Below are positions 55,022-64,000 of a stretch of DNA of 64,000 nt, in pieces. The stretch is taken from the NCBI RefSeq assembly GCF_001557875.1, contig NZ_LNRF01000002.1, positions 124,001 through 188,000 of the forward strand. Direction: 5' to 3'. The notes below the pieces were generated by a model. That model was not told the origin of the DNA. It made no database searches and worked only from the letters and a program-made list of their open reading frames with translations. The DNA is from Vibrio splendidus (lineage in GTDB: Bacteria > Pseudomonadota > Gammaproteobacteria > Enterobacterales > Vibrionaceae). How positions within the stretch are numbered: the stretch's first letter is position 1; each line of letters opens with the position of its first letter. The position numbers and the translations under genes are program-made.

Positions 55022-57394
55022 ATGTGTGAATCCTGTTATCACTGCGGTGAAGATGTACCAGCGGAAACGGATTTTGAAGTAGAGATCTTAGGATCGACTC
55101 GTAAGATGTGTTGTCCGGGCTGCGAGACCGTAGCTCAGACAATCGTTGATAGTGGTTTGGTATCTTATTACCAATACCGCACCGCTCCGGCTGAAAAAGC
55201 TGATCTCGTGCCAGAGCAACTTCTGGCACTCAGTCATTATGACAACGAAGATGTCCAACTAGAGTTCGTTCGTAATTCTGAAAATACCTCTGAGGTGACG
55301 TTGTCACTAGAGGGTGTCTCTTGTGCGGCTTGTGCGTGGCTTATTGAGAAGCAAGTCTCGTCAAAACATGGCGTGGGCAGCATTCGTGTTAATACCACGA
55401 CTAATCGTGCCCTGCTTAGCTGGGACAACACGCAAGTTAAACTCAGTGAGTTGTTGTCAGCAATCCATACTCTTGGTTACAAAGCAGCACCGTTCGAAGC
55501 AGACCAACAAGAAGCAGCTTACCACCGTTCGATGAAAAACTACTTGTATCGCCTTGGTGTTGCTGGATTAGCAACTATGCAAGTTATGATGCTGGCAGTG
55601 GCGCTCTATCTTGAAGTCTTTGGTAACCTCGAGCCGGAATTCAAAAGTTACTTCCGTTGGGTAAGCTTGATTTTCGCAACACCGGTTCTGCTCTACTCTG
55701 CATTGCCTTTCTATATTAATGCGTGGCGAAGTATCAAAGGTCGAACATTAGGCATGGATGTGCCCGTTTCGATTGCTCTGTTGTTTGCTTATGTTGCTAG
55801 TTTGGTGGCGACGGTCACAGAGAAAGGTGAAGTGTTCTTTGAGTCTATCTCGATGTTCACTTTCTTCCTATTGCTTGGTCGCTTTCTTGAAATGCGTGCT
55901 CGTCGTAAAGCAGCCGCCGCTAGCGGTAATCTGCTTAAGCTTGTTCCTGCTATGGCAACAACGTTAGATGGCGAACAAGTTCCGGTAAAGACCTTAAAAG
56001 TTGGCGACCAAATTCGCGTCCTTCCGGGGGAACACATTCCTGCCGATGGCAAAGTATTGTCTGGCAGAGTCCATATCGATGAGTCTATGCTGACAGGCGA
56101 ATCTATCCATGTAGTTAAGAACGAAGGTGATACAGTCTTTGCTGGAACACTGAATGGGGATGAGTCGTTTGAACTGGAAGTGATGACATCAAAAGCGGAT
56201 TCGGTGATTTCCAATATCGTTCGCCTTCAAGATGAAGCGCAACTATCTAAACCTCGCATCGCTGAAATCGCTGATGTGGTGGCTCGATATTTTGTTGCGG
56301 TTATCCTGATCATTTCTTTTGGTACTTGGTTCTACTGGCACCAAACACGCCCAGAAGATGCTTTCTGGATTATGCTTTCAGTACTTGTTGCGACATGTCC
56401 TTGTGCTCTATCGCTTGCGACACCGACTGCAATAACCTGTTCAACTTCTCGCATGGGTAACTTTGGTATTTTGCTGCGCAAAGGCCACGTATTTGAAACC
56501 TTGTGCAAAGTGAATCACTTGATCATTGATAAAACAGGCACATTGACTGAGGGTGATATTCGTATTAGCCAAGTTGAAACTTTCGCTGAACTTGATAAAG
56601 ACACCTGTCTCAAAGTAGCGGCGAGCTTAGAACAACATGCTAACCACCCTATTGCGAAAGCGTTCAAGGCTCATATTTCTGATGATATCCAAGTAGAGTC
56701 AGTTAATAACGTGATCGGTTCAGGTATTACTGGTCAGTGGAACGGGCAAGAAGTTGCGATTGGTAGTAGTGAGTTCATTCTTGGCGAAGCTCAACCATCG
56801 GAAAGCAATGGCATTTACTTGTCGATGGCGGGTCGCCATATCGCGACGTTCACTTATGAAGATCCCATCCGCAAAGAAAGCATTGAGTTTATTAAGCAAT
56901 TTAAAGAAGCGGGAATCAAAACGACTCTGCTCACTGGCGACTCTTTGATCAACGCGAAGCCTGTCGCTGAAGAGATCGGGATTACTGACATTGTCGCTAA
57001 CGCGAAACCTGAAGATAAGCTTGCTTACCTGAATTCTCGAGACGCAAGCGACATTACCATGATGGTTGGCGATGGCATTAACGATGCTCCTATTCTCGCG
57101 GGGGCTCACCTTTCAGTTGCTATGGGCGGTGGTACCGACGTGGCAAAAGCCTCTGCGGATATGGTGTTACTGGGTGATAAGCTCGATAGATTACTTAAGT
57201 CACGTACTTTGGCGTTAAAAACGCGTAAGATAATCCGTGAAAACCTAGCTTGGTCATTAGGGTACAACTTACTTATTCTTCCATTGGCTGTCGCAGGTTT
57301 GGTTGCTCCGTACATTGCCGTTGTTGGCATGTCTGCTAGCTCTATAATTGTCGTGTCTAATTCGTTAAGGCTTTTAAAAGAGCAAGGTAAATAA
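55022..57394 (+). CDS. CcoI (FixI), copper P1B-type ATPase
   Basis: Moves copper across the inner membrane for the CuB centre of the cbb3 oxidase. 790 aa. N-terminal Cys-rich metal region (CYHCGED, CCPGCETVAQ), a heavy-metal-associated domain with CAACAW, eight membrane helices, TGES, the transport motif CPCAL, the phosphorylation site DKTGT (about 504) and GDGINDAP. The extra N-terminal CxxC..CCxGC zinc-ribbon-like region separates CcoI/FixI from CopA. Shares one base with ccoS. Confidence 0.94.
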   Translation: MCESCYHCGEDVPAETDFEVEILGSTRKMCCPGCETVAQTIVDSGLVSYYQYRTAPAEKADLVPEQLLALSHYDNEDVQLEFVRNSENTSEVTLSLEGVSCAACAWLIEKQVSSKHGVGSIRVNTTTNRALLSWDNTQVKLSELLSAIHTLGYKAAPFEADQQEAAYHRSMKNYLYRLGVAGLATMQVMMLAVALYLEVFGNLEPEFKSYFRWVSLIFATPVLLYSALPFYINAWRSIKGRTLGMDVPVSIALLFAYVASLVATVTEKGEVFFESISMFTFFLLLGRFLEMRARRKAAAASGNLLKLVPAMATTLDGEQVPVKTLKVGDQIRVLPGEHIPADGKVLSGRVHIDESMLTGESIHVVKNEGDTVFAGTLNGDESFELEVMTSKADSVISNIVRLQDEAQLSKPRIAEIADVVARYFVAVILIISFGTWFYWHQTRPEDAFWIMLSVLVATCPCALSLATPTAITCSTSRMGNFGILLRKGHVFETLCKVNHLIIDKTGTLTEGDIRISQVETFAELDKDTCLKVAASLEQHANHPIAKAFKAHISDDIQVESVNNVIGSGITGQWNGQEVAIGSSEFILGEAQPSESNGIYLSMAGRHIATFTYEDPIRKESIEFIKQFKEAGIKTTLLTGDSLINAKPVAEEIGITDIVANAKPEDKLAYLNSRDASDITMMVGDGINDAPILAGAHLSVAMGGGTDVAKASADMVLLGDKLDRLLKSRTLALKTRKIIRENLAWSLGYNLLILPLAVAGLVAPYIAVVGMSASSIIVVSNSLRLLKEQGK

Positions 57395-57630
57395 TGGAAA
57401 GTTTATACATCCTGATCCCCATTGCTATTGTACTGGTGTGTATCGCTGTTGGTATATTTTTATGGGCGGTTAAGAGCGAACAGTTTGAAGACCTTGAGCG
57501 TCAAGGCCATAACATTTTGTTCGATGAAGATGCTAATGCTCATAATCATTCTGATAGCAAACCTGTCAAGAATGAGAAAGCTAACAGCGAAAGCCAAACT
57601 AACGTAGACAAAAAGAACGATGACGCCTGA
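57394..57630 (+). CDS. ccoS: CcoS, oxidase maturation protein
   Basis: 78 aa single-helix membrane protein (LYILIPIAIVLVCIAVGIFLWAV) with the CcoS motif KSEQFEDLERQGHNILFDED. Required for haem/copper insertion into CcoN. Start shares the A of the ccoI stop. Confidence 0.93.
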   Translation: MESLYILIPIAIVLVCIAVGIFLWAVKSEQFEDLERQGHNILFDEDANAHNHSDSKPVKNEKANSESQTNVDKKNDDA

Positions 57631-58294
57631 TTGGATCGGAGCCTTTGTTGTTGGATTGATCGGCGCAGGCCACTGCATGGGAATGTGCGGTGGTATTGCG
57701 TCGCTTCTTTCGATTGGCAACAGTAAACCTTCCCCTGTCATTCCCCTACTTTATAACCTAGGGCGCTTGCTAAGTTATGCCGTGATTGGTGGCGTGATTG
57801 GTGGTGCAATTTCTTCTATAGGTCAGTTGAGCGATTTTAATGCTCTACTGGGTTGGCTGCGTTTGTTTGCTGCTGGCTTTATGATCATACTAGGTTTGTA
57901 TATTGGTAAATGGTGGTTTGGCTTGCTGTTCTTTGAAAAAGTCGGACAGAAACTATGGCGTTATATCTCTCCTTTAGGTAAATCATTTTTACCATTGAAG
58001 CACCCTAGTCACGCTTTGCCATTTGGCTTTATATGGGGTTGGCTTCCTTGTGGTCTCGTTTATTCGATGCTTACATGGGCAGCAGTATCAGGGAGTTGGT
58101 ATAACGGAGCGGGTATCATGCTTGCTTTCGGTTTAGGTACGCTTCCAGCAATGCTAACAGTTGGCATGGGCGCTAATTTCCTCAAAAAACTGCAACAAGC
58201 TGACTTATTTCGTCAATTAGGCGCAATTTTAATCCTCATTTACGGTTTCTATACCGGATATATGGCGTTGCAGCTCATTATTTATACCGTATAG
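57620..58294 (+). CDS. SafE/TauE-like membrane protein of the cbb3 assembly cluster
   Basis: 224 aa, about six helices. The first holds the putative metal-binding motif GHCMGMCGG; also IWGWLPCGLVYS with a conserved Cys. This family (urease accessory UreH-like/DsbD-like, 'sulfite exporter TauE/SafE') regularly follows ccoS in Vibrio and is thought to act in copper or haem supply to the oxidase. Overlaps ccoS by 11 bp. Confidence 0.88.
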   Translation: MTPDWIGAFVVGLIGAGHCMGMCGGIASLLSIGNSKPSPVIPLLYNLGRLLSYAVIGGVIGGAISSIGQLSDFNALLGWLRLFAAGFMIILGLYIGKWWFGLLFFEKVGQKLWRYISPLGKSFLPLKHPSHALPFGFIWGWLPCGLVYSMLTWAAVSGSWYNGAGIMLAFGLGTLPAMLTVGMGANFLKKLQQADLFRQLGAILILIYGFYTGYMALQLIIYTV

Positions 58295-58380
58295 CCATTC
58301 TTTAAATCCGGTTTTTTTACTACCCTTTAGGATTAAGGAATGCTAAAATATTGACGTATATCAAATAGTGAAAGATTGTT

Positions 58381-59127
58381 ATGATTTCTGAAAAGCCTGT
58401 GACGAAACGTGTTCAGTCTGGTGGCTGTGCGATCCATTGCCAGGATTGTAGTATTAGCCAGCTCTGTATTCCGTTTACTTTGAATGAATCTGAACTCGAT
58501 CAACTTGATCAGATCATTGAGAGAAAAAAGCCTATTCAAAAAGGCCAAGAGTTATTTAAAGCCGGTGACGAGCTTAAATCGCTATACGCTATTCGCTCTG
58601 GAACGATCAAGAGCTACACGATTACCGAGCAAGGTGATGAGCAGATTACTGCATTCCACCTAGCGGGCGATCTTGTTGGCTTCGATGCGATTACTGGTGA
58701 CTTACACCCTAGTTTCGCACAAGCGCTAGAAACTTCTATGGTATGTGAAATTCCATATGAGATTCTTGATGATCTATCAGGAAAAATGCCTAAATTGCGT
58801 CAGCAGATTATGCGCCTGATGAGTAACGAGATTAAAGGTGACCAAGAAATGATTCTGCTTCTTTCTAAGAAGAACGCGGAAGAGCGTCTTGCTGCATTCC
58901 TTTATAACCTTTCTACTCGCTTCTCTCAACGTGGCTTCAGCCCGCGTGAGTTCCGTCTAACGATGACTCGTGGCGATATTGGTAACTACCTTGGTTTGAC
59001 TGTTGAAACAATCAGCCGTCTTTTAGGTCGTTTTCAAAAAGCAGACATCTTGAGCGTTAAAGGCAAATATATCACTATCGAAGATCACGATGCGTTGATG
59101 GAACTTGCTGGCGTTTCAAAAGAATAG
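58381..59127 (+). CDS. fnr: Fnr, oxygen-sensing transcription regulator
   Basis: Global anaerobic regulator of the Crp/Fnr family. 248 aa. It keeps all four [4Fe-4S] ligands: Cys20, Cys23 and Cys29 near the N-terminus ([11 protein letters not shown], plus a nonligand Cys16) and the internal Cys ([10 protein letters not shown]). Cyclic-nucleotide-like core, dimer helix and helix-turn-helix ([22 protein letters not shown]) with the Glu-Ser-Arg recognition pattern. Positioned between the cbb3 cluster it should regulate and uspE. Confidence 0.97.
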   Translation: MISEKPVTKRVQSGGCAIHCQDCSISQLCIPFTLNESELDQLDQIIERKKPIQKGQELFKAGDELKSLYAIRSGTIKSYTITEQGDEQITAFHLAGDLVGFDAITGDLHPSFAQALETSMVCEIPYEILDDLSGKMPKLRQQIMRLMSNEIKGDQEMILLLSKKNAEERLAAFLYNLSTRFSQRGFSPREFRLTMTRGDIGNYLGLTVETISRLLGRFQKADILSVKGKYITIEDHDALMELAGVSKE

Positions 59128-59138
59128 TCTAGATATCA

Positions 59139-59180
59139 ATGATGTAGTTCAATAATGAGCTACATCATGTTTCTCTCTTA
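59139..59180 (+). terminator. fnr terminator
   Basis: ATGATGTAG / CTACATCAT stem with a T-rich tail. Confidence 0.7.
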
Positions 59181-59259
59181 AAACCTCTTATATTTCTCTT
59201 AATCTCTCCATAACTACGCTACATTATTTATATGTTCGGTCTGAAAAGTAGGCTTAGTT

Positions 59260-60210
59260 ATGAGTATCTATAACAAAATTTTAGTTGTCGCAGACATTAA
59301 TCACGATGAGCAACCTGCTCTAGTTCGTGCCATCCAGCTTGCCAAGAAAAGCACCTCAACAAGCCACATCACTTTCTTTTTGTCTATCTACGACTTCTCA
59401 TATGAAATGACGTCAATGCTCTCTGTTGATGAGAGAGACGCAATGCGCAAAGGCGTAATCCACCAACGCGAAATTTGGATGAATAAAGTCGCAGAACCTT
59501 ACCTTGATGATTCTATTGAGTTTAACGTTCAAGTGGTTTGGCATAACCGCCCATACGAAGCGATTATTGCCGAAGTGTACAGTGGCGAACATGACATCTT
59601 AATCAAAGGTACGCGTAAGCACGATACTTTAGAATCCGTCATCTTTACCCCTACCGATTGGCACTTATTGAGAAAATGCCCTAGCCCAGTGCTATTGGTT
59701 AAGAATGACTTCTGGCCAGAGCATGCCAAAATCTACGCTTCAGTTCATGTAGGCTCAGAAACAGAAGCTCACTTAGAGCTTAACGATACAATGGTCGACA
59801 GATTACTAGAGATCACTGGTCGTTTGGATGCTGAACCGTTCTTGGTGAACGCCTACCCGGTGACCCCTGCAAATATTACTATTGAGCTGCCAGAGTTTGA
59901 CCCAACGTCTTATACTGACGCCGTTCGTGGTCATCACTTAACAGCGATGAAAGCGCTGCGTCAAAAGCACGGTATGTGTGAAGAGCAAACTGTGGTTGAA
60001 CAAGGCTTACCTGAAGATGTCATTCCTCGCGTAGCTTCTGAAAATAACGCAGCGATGGTGATCCTGGGGACAACGGGTCGTACTGGTTTGTCAGCCGTGT
60101 TTATTGGTAATACAGCGGAACATGTTATCGACAAGATTAACTGTGATGTGTTAGCTCTTAAGCCGTCTGGTTACGTGAGCCCATTAGACCCTAACCTTTC
60201 GAAAGGTTAA
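59260..60210 (+). CDS. uspE: UspE, tandem universal stress protein
   Basis: 316 aa with two Usp domains. The first begins YNKILVVADINHDEQPAL; the second ends in VILGTTGRTGLSAVFIGNTAEHVIDKINCDVLALKP (nucleotide-loop-like G-x2-G-x9-G). Adjacent to fnr as in E. coli. Involved in stress survival, motility and aggregation in enterics. Followed by a strong bidirectional terminator. Confidence 0.95.
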   Translation: MSIYNKILVVADINHDEQPALVRAIQLAKKSTSTSHITFFLSIYDFSYEMTSMLSVDERDAMRKGVIHQREIWMNKVAEPYLDDSIEFNVQVVWHNRPYEAIIAEVYSGEHDILIKGTRKHDTLESVIFTPTDWHLLRKCPSPVLLVKNDFWPEHAKIYASVHVGSETEAHLELNDTMVDRLLEITGRLDAEPFLVNAYPVTPANITIELPEFDPTSYTDAVRGHHLTAMKALRQKHGMCEEQTVVEQGLPEDVIPRVASENNAAMVILGTTGRTGLSAVFIGNTAEHVIDKINCDVLALKPSGYVSPLDPNLSKG

Positions 60211-60232
60211 GTCAGGGACAAGTTTAACTTAT

Positions 60233-60268
60233 AAAAAAACGCCTCAAGCATTGCTTGAGGCGTTTTTG
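60233..60268. terminator. Bidirectional terminator between uspE and ttcA
   Basis: AAACGCCTCAAGCA / TGCTTGAGGCGTTT stem with A and T runs on either side, between convergent genes. Confidence 0.9.
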
Positions 60269-60332
60269 TTTATCTAGAGTAGCTCCATTTCAAATACAGA
60301 ATGGCTAACATCATCTTTATCAACTCAAATGG

Positions 60333-61226
60333 CTAAACGTTCGTCACGTCGATGAACATTGACTCATCAATGTTTGAAGATGAAATTTCAGCTTCTTCGA
60401 ATTCGTACGCTTTGCGGTCTTCACTACGGTCTAGTGGAAGGTTTACGAAGTCAAACAGCTCGCGGTCAGCCAGTTGGCTTGGGCTTACGTTCTGGATTGA
60501 CTTGAAGATCTTCTCAACGCGACCTGGTGTTTTCTTATCCCAATCAATTAGCATCGCTTTAATGCTCTGACGCTGTAGATTCTCTTGAGAACCACATAGG
60601 TTACAAGGAATGATTGGGAACTCTTTGTGCTCAGCGTATTTAATTAGGTCCGTTTCACGACAGTAAGTCAGTGGACGAATAACAACGTTACGACCATCAT
60701 CTGAACGAAGTTTTGGTGGCATAGCCTTTAGGCGCGCACCGTGGAACATGTTTAGGAACATGGTCTCAACGATGTCGTCTAGGTGGTGACCCAGTGCGAT
60801 CTTAGTAGCGCCAATCTTTTCTGCGAATGAGTACAAAGTACCACGACGAAGACGAGAACATAGGCCACACGTTGTTTTACCTTCTGGCACTTTCTCTTTA
60901 ACCACTGAGTACGTGTCTTTATCTACGATGTAGTAAGGAATGCTCAGCGTTTCAAAGTACTCAGGAAGAATGTGTTCAGGGAATCCTGGTTGTTTTTGAT
61001 CTAGGTTTACTGCCACAACATCAAATTTGATAGGCGCTGCTTCACGTAAACGTAGCAAAATGTCTAGCATCGCAAATGAATCTTTACCGCCACTAATACA
61101 TGCCATTACTACGTCATTCTCTTCGATCATGTTGTAGTCGATGATGGCATTTCCAACATTTCTTCTCAGACGTTTCTGAAGTTTGTTGAATTCAAGTATT
61201 TCTTTTCTATTATCGTTTTGGTTCAT
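60333..61226 (-). CDS. ttcA: TtcA, tRNA 2-thiocytidine synthetase
   Basis: Iron-sulfur PP-loop enzyme that thiolates cytidine 32 in tRNA. 297 aa: PP-loop [31 protein letters not shown], cluster cysteines in [10 protein letters not shown] and CNLCG, and [16 protein letters not shown]. The ATG at 61226 ([11 protein letters not shown]) follows GAGAG; a GTG four codons up is less likely. Genomic neighbourhood with fnr and uspE is shared with enterics. Confidence 0.96.
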   Translation of the reverse strand: MNQNDNRKEILEFNKLQKRLRRNVGNAIIDYNMIEENDVVMACISGGKDSFAMLDILLRLREAAPIKFDVVAVNLDQKQPGFPEHILPEYFETLSIPYYIVDKDTYSVVKEKVPEGKTTCGLCSRLRRGTLYSFAEKIGATKIALGHHLDDIVETMFLNMFHGARLKAMPPKLRSDDGRNVVIRPLTYCRETDLIKYAEHKEFPIIPCNLCGSQENLQRQSIKAMLIDWDKKTPGRVEKIFKSIQNVSPSQLADRELFDFVNLPLDRSEDRKAYEFEEAEISSSNIDESMFIDVTNV

Positions 61227-61440
61227 TGCGACTCTCACACCGTCGTATTACCGACTGTAGATTGCTAGTGGGACTGTTTTAGGGCGTGGATTATACGGAT
61301 TTTTATTTCATGTTGAAATAGTAACGGCAGGATAAACAAGCTGAGTAATAGAAAGAATCTGTCTTTAGTGTTCGATAAGCTCCCTAAGCGGTAGAGAAAC
61401 GCGGCTTCGCAAGCTATCGGTTGGTACCGCAGATAATGAA

Positions 61441-61473
61441 AAACAGCCTGATCTTATTCGATGAGGCTGCTTT
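61441..61473 (-). terminator. Terminator after the DUF2987 gene
   Basis: CAGCCT / AGGCTG with inner ATC/GAT pairing; five U follow on the minus strand. Confidence 0.7.
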
Positions 61474-61500
61474 AAGATATGTCATGAAAACTTAGGGGAA

Positions 61501-62151
61501 TTATTGCGCGGGAATGTACGGCAATACGCGAACTGTTGGTTCTGGTAACGTGATGCTGTCACTTCCATTCAGTTCTTCTAAGGTGAATTTTGCTCGCCCT
61601 TCTTTGATTGGTAGTTGATTGCCATTTGAAAGCTCGATGTGGCCCTCAAGCTTATTATCGAACTCTAGCGTCAACCCTTGGATATCTGGTGTGAACCAGC
61701 CAGAGAACATACCGCTGACATCTTCAAGCATCGCCTGCATCTGTGGTAATAGACTTTCTAGCTGTGCAACTTCAACATTTCCAACTAAAGGCTCTTGCGT
61801 CATCACAACTAAAGAATACGCACACTCTTGTTCTTGTGTTTGTACAAAGATAAGAGGGTTTGCTGAACGCAGATTTTGATCTACCGGTAGAAGCAGTTCA
61901 TTGGCTGGAGAGACTTTTAGCTCTTCGTAGTGCTCTTCTTTTTCCATCCAAGCTTTGCTGATGTGACAGGTTTGCTGAGCTTGTTGATCAACAAAGAAGA
62001 CCGCAACTTTGACATCATCATGCCCTTCTTTGGTGTTGTTTTTCAGCTGAGTATACAGTTTAGAATACGTGAACATGTATTCTTGCGCTGAAGCAGGAAG
62101 AGAAACCCCAAGGCTTAATGAGGCTAATAAAGCGAGTGCTGTCTTTTTCAT
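61501..62151 (-). CDS. DUF2987 family exported protein
   Basis: 216 aa with a Sec signal peptide (KKTALALLASLSLGVSLPASA, cleavage near residue 22) and two cysteines in the mature part (QQTCHISKAW and EQECAYSLVV). The pattern QEYMFTYSKLYTQLKNN..DVKVAVFFVD matches DUF2987, a periplasmic family of marine gammaproteobacteria with unknown role. Single gene between two terminators. Confidence 0.82.
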   Translation of the reverse strand: MKKTALALLASLSLGVSLPASAQEYMFTYSKLYTQLKNNTKEGHDDVKVAVFFVDQQAQQTCHISKAWMEKEEHYEELKVSPANELLLPVDQNLRSANPLIFVQTQEQECAYSLVVMTQEPLVGNVEVAQLESLLPQMQAMLEDVSGMFSGWFTPDIQGLTLEFDNKLEGHIELSNGNQLPIKEGRAKFTLEELNGSDSITLPEPTVRVLPYIPAQ

Positions 62152-62188
62152 TATTATAATCTTGTCGAAGTTGAGCGTTTATAAATAG

Positions 62189-62216
62189 AAAGAGCAGCCA
62201 ATGAGCTGCTCTTTTT
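62189..62216. terminator. Terminator after bax
   Basis: AAAGAGCAGC / GCTGCTCTTT stem between bax and the DUF2987 gene. Confidence 0.82.
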
Positions 62217-62274
62217 GTGATATTACTTGGTGTAAGCCGACTATCGAAGGCAACCAAGTTGGTATCAGAATGAG

Positions 62275-63123
62275 TTACTTTTTCCAGTATACCTTGTTGT
62301 GACGGATCATAGCTTGTAAATCAGTCACATAGTCTGAACCTCGCTCAGAATATTTTAACAAGCCATTGGTGAGCTCTGTCGCCGTTGCGGTTGTTAAAAG
62401 ATCATCACCTTGCGTGGCAAGTTTTGCACGAATCGCTCTTAGATCGGCGTAAGCGCGGTTGCGATTAAGGTTCATAAAGTAACGATGTACGGATTCTTGG
62501 CTTGAAGAGAAAGTTGCGACTTCATGCGAGCTACCTTCATTACGTTGTAGCGGAACAAGGCCACAACCTTTGGTGTAACACCAGTGTCCGAAATAGTTGT
62601 TGGCTTTGGTCGCGAAACGCGACGTTCCCCAAGCTGATTCATTCGCGGCTTGTGTCAGTACAAGCGCCTCTGGAAGCACATTCACGCGGTTAAGCATCTC
62701 TGTCAGCCATGCTTGATCTAAACCTTCATTAGGCACAGGCAGGCTGTATAACTTCCCTAACCTTTTCGCATAAGACGCGTCTTCAGAATCAATACTGTTT
62801 AAACCAGATTCAGAGAGCTTAGTTAAAAACGCGCGCTCTTTGGTAATACGTTTGTTTTCAATATTGATGCTTGGACGTAGGAACGAAAAGAACGTGTCCT
62901 TTTTCTCGTTCACATCTTCGATGGCCGCAAAGTTTGGTGTGCTCGAAGAAACCGTCAAGCCACCAAATTGGTCCGTTGTACTGGAGCTCTGCTCTGTCGT
63001 ACGTCGACGCTCCTCTTCTTGGTAAATATAAGGGCCAATTAGTGAAATAGAGCCAACAAGAGCCAGTGCTGTCACTTTAAGCGCAAGTGATTTGCTTACG
63101 CCAGCCTGTGGGTTTTTATGCAT
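62275..63123 (-). CDS. Bax-like glucosaminidase-domain protein
   Basis: About 282 aa with an N-terminal membrane anchor (LALKVTALALVGSISLIGPYIY) and a C-terminal mannosyl-glycoprotein endo-beta-N-acetylglucosaminidase (Bax) domain: VLTQAANESAWGTSRFATKANNYFGHWC, with the catalytic Glu in the NESAWG motif. Probably trims peptidoglycan in the periplasm. The frame is open 29 codons upstream, but that part is only Thr/Ile repeats antiparallel to the Asp/Asn-rich tail of the upstream gene. The ATG at 63123, overlapping that gene by 8 bp, is the real start. Confidence 0.88.
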   Translation of the reverse strand: MHKNPQAGVSKSLALKVTALALVGSISLIGPYIYQEEERRRTTEQSSSTTDQFGGLTVSSSTPNFAAIEDVNEKKDTFFSFLRPSINIENKRITKERAFLTKLSESGLNSIDSEDASYAKRLGKLYSLPVPNEGLDQAWLTEMLNRVNVLPEALVLTQAANESAWGTSRFATKANNYFGHWCYTKGCGLVPLQRNEGSSHEVATFSSSQESVHRYFMNLNRNRAYADLRAIRAKLATQGDDLLTTATATELTNGLLKYSERGSDYVTDLQAMIRHNKVYWKK

Positions 63124-63949
63124 CGAACACCTGCGGGTTTTTGTTATTGTCGTCGTTATTGCTGTCGTTGTAATCGTCATCGTCATCGCTCTTTGGACGA
63201 TCTGAAGCAATCAGTTTCAACTTGATGCCAAACATCTCACGGTAAAGGATACCTTTCACGTGGAAGAAGAACGGAAGAACGAAGATTAAGCCAATGCCGT
63301 ACATCATAGCAGCCACGATGAACATCAGCATAACCATTAGGTAAATAGACGCGACTACGAAGATCTTCTTGTTTACCGCTCTTAATGAAAGCAGCAGCGA
63401 TTGCATTGGCGGCACTTTCTTATCACAAATCAGCAGAATCGAATGGCTGAACGCAAGTGAGAAGTAGATAGACAAGAACGGCAGGATCATACCTGCGATG
63501 CCTTGAAGCATTAGGCTAAACAAAGTCACTAGAATAACCGGAATCGTAAACTGCAAACCTTTACCGATGTGGCGCACTTTGGTTTGTAGACCGGCAGCGT
63601 GGCTCATGGCCATTAAACAGATCCCCGCATAGATAGGTGCACTGATCACTTCATAGCTAAAGTTGGCAATAAAAATCGATTCAACGATTTGTGGTGTAAA
63701 CGACTCTGGGTCGATAACCGCATCCAAGATAACCGCGGGATCACCAAGCTGTAGCTTGAGTGCGATATAAAAGATAGCGAGCTGCACAAACATCAAAGCA
63801 ATAATCGCTGGGGAAAACGAAAGAAAGTGACTTATCGTATGTTTCCAAGCTTCTTGGAATACAGCCGTTGCTTTGAGCTCATAATCGCCAGAAAGTGCAC
63901 GGTTGATACTACCGCCCAAATTAAAATCTTTTTCGATGTCGTTGTTCAT
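63116..63949 (-). CDS. Uncharacterised polytopic membrane protein with acidic Asp/Asn tail
   Basis: 277 aa, six or so hydrophobic helices (for example IIALMFVQLAIFYIAL, VILVTLFSLMLQGIAGMILPF, VVASIYLMVMLMFIVAAMMYGIGLIFVLPF) and an Asp/Asn-rich low-complexity C-terminus (about 255-272). Not recognised by name; resembles stress-type or YciC-like integral proteins. Upstream of bax with an 8-bp overlap, so the pair is co-translated and may work together at the cell wall. Confidence 0.75.
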   Translation of the reverse strand: MNNDIEKDFNLGGSINRALSGDYELKATAVFQEAWKHTISHFLSFSPAIIALMFVQLAIFYIALKLQLGDPAVILDAVIDPESFTPQIVESIFIANFSYEVISAPIYAGICLMAMSHAAGLQTKVRHIGKGLQFTIPVILVTLFSLMLQGIAGMILPFLSIYFSLAFSHSILLICDKKVPPMQSLLLSLRAVNKKIFVVASIYLMVMLMFIVAAMMYGIGLIFVLPFFFHVKGILYREMFGIKLKLIASDRPKSDDDDDYNDSNNDDNNKNPQVFDA

Positions 63950-64000
63950 ATTGATACCTAGGTGTGCCGATTAAGCGAAGCCACCTAACTTATTGATAAA

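Noticed and set aside
63124..63210. Upstream extension of bax to 63210
   Set aside because: The extra residues are a Thr/Ile repeat produced by the low-complexity Asp/Asn codons of the overlapping gene; there is no RBS and the anchor begins after the ATG at 63123.

Overview
The window looks like a piece of the main chromosome of a Vibrio (Gammaproteobacteria), probably from the V. splendidus group. This is inferred from gene content and order, AT-leaning base use and Vibrio-type families (DUF3466, DUF2987, DUF3634, ZapC, MatP, ProQ); no database search was possible. Genes are dense, mostly housekeeping, on both strands, and usually separated by clear intrinsic terminators. I see no rRNA, tRNA, CRISPR array, intact insertion sequence or prophage.

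Layout. 1-4187 (minus): general L-amino-acid ABC importer aapJQMP, with aapP cut by the left edge. 4668-11435: siroheme-synthase-like protein with a relict methyltransferase half, yajQ, a DAHP synthase, a stand-alone degenerate PEP-synthase barrel divergent from it, a DUF4442 protein, an orphan 451-aa membrane protein, and the CvfB/S1 RNA-binding protein. 11449-17227 (minus): letA-letB envelope lipid-transport pair, rsmF, and downstream of rsmF what I read as a structured small RNA of the SdsR/RyeB type. 17294-26639: ABC exporter, free-methionine-sulfoxide reductase, proQ-prc, a secreted duplicated-domain protein, pepN and a DUF2835 protein. 26868-38611: giant NAD-glutamate dehydrogenase, pyrD (with an interesting leader), zapC, rlmKL, a glutaredoxin-like gene and uup. 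38621-44113: DUF3466 GlyGly-CTERM protein, rmf, fabA, lonH, matP and DUF3634, an order close to that of enteric bacteria.

44218-47583 is the most accessory-looking part: a secreted TolA-C-terminal-like protein, an HDOD-like protein, a DUF2971 protein and a roughly 1-kb stretch holding only an apparently frameshifted small membrane gene. 47584-50492 (minus) is a translationally coupled FIST-domain sensor (NosP-like) and hybrid histidine kinase. 50608-60210: a small membrane protein, then the complete cbb3 oxidase operon ccoNOQP, its assembly genes fixH-ccoI-ccoS-safE, the oxygen sensor fnr, and uspE. 60333-63949 (minus): ttcA, a DUF2987 secreted protein, bax and a membrane protein.

A functional theme in the right half is respiration and gas sensing: high-affinity oxidase, its copper/haem assembly factors, the O2 regulator Fnr, and a probable NO-sensing FIST/kinase pair are contiguous. 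The observations most worth a second look are the SdsR-like sRNA, the PEP-synthase-derived orphan barrel facing the PEP-using DAHP synthase, the CysG relict, the pyrD initial-transcribed region, and the NosP-like/kinase pair.
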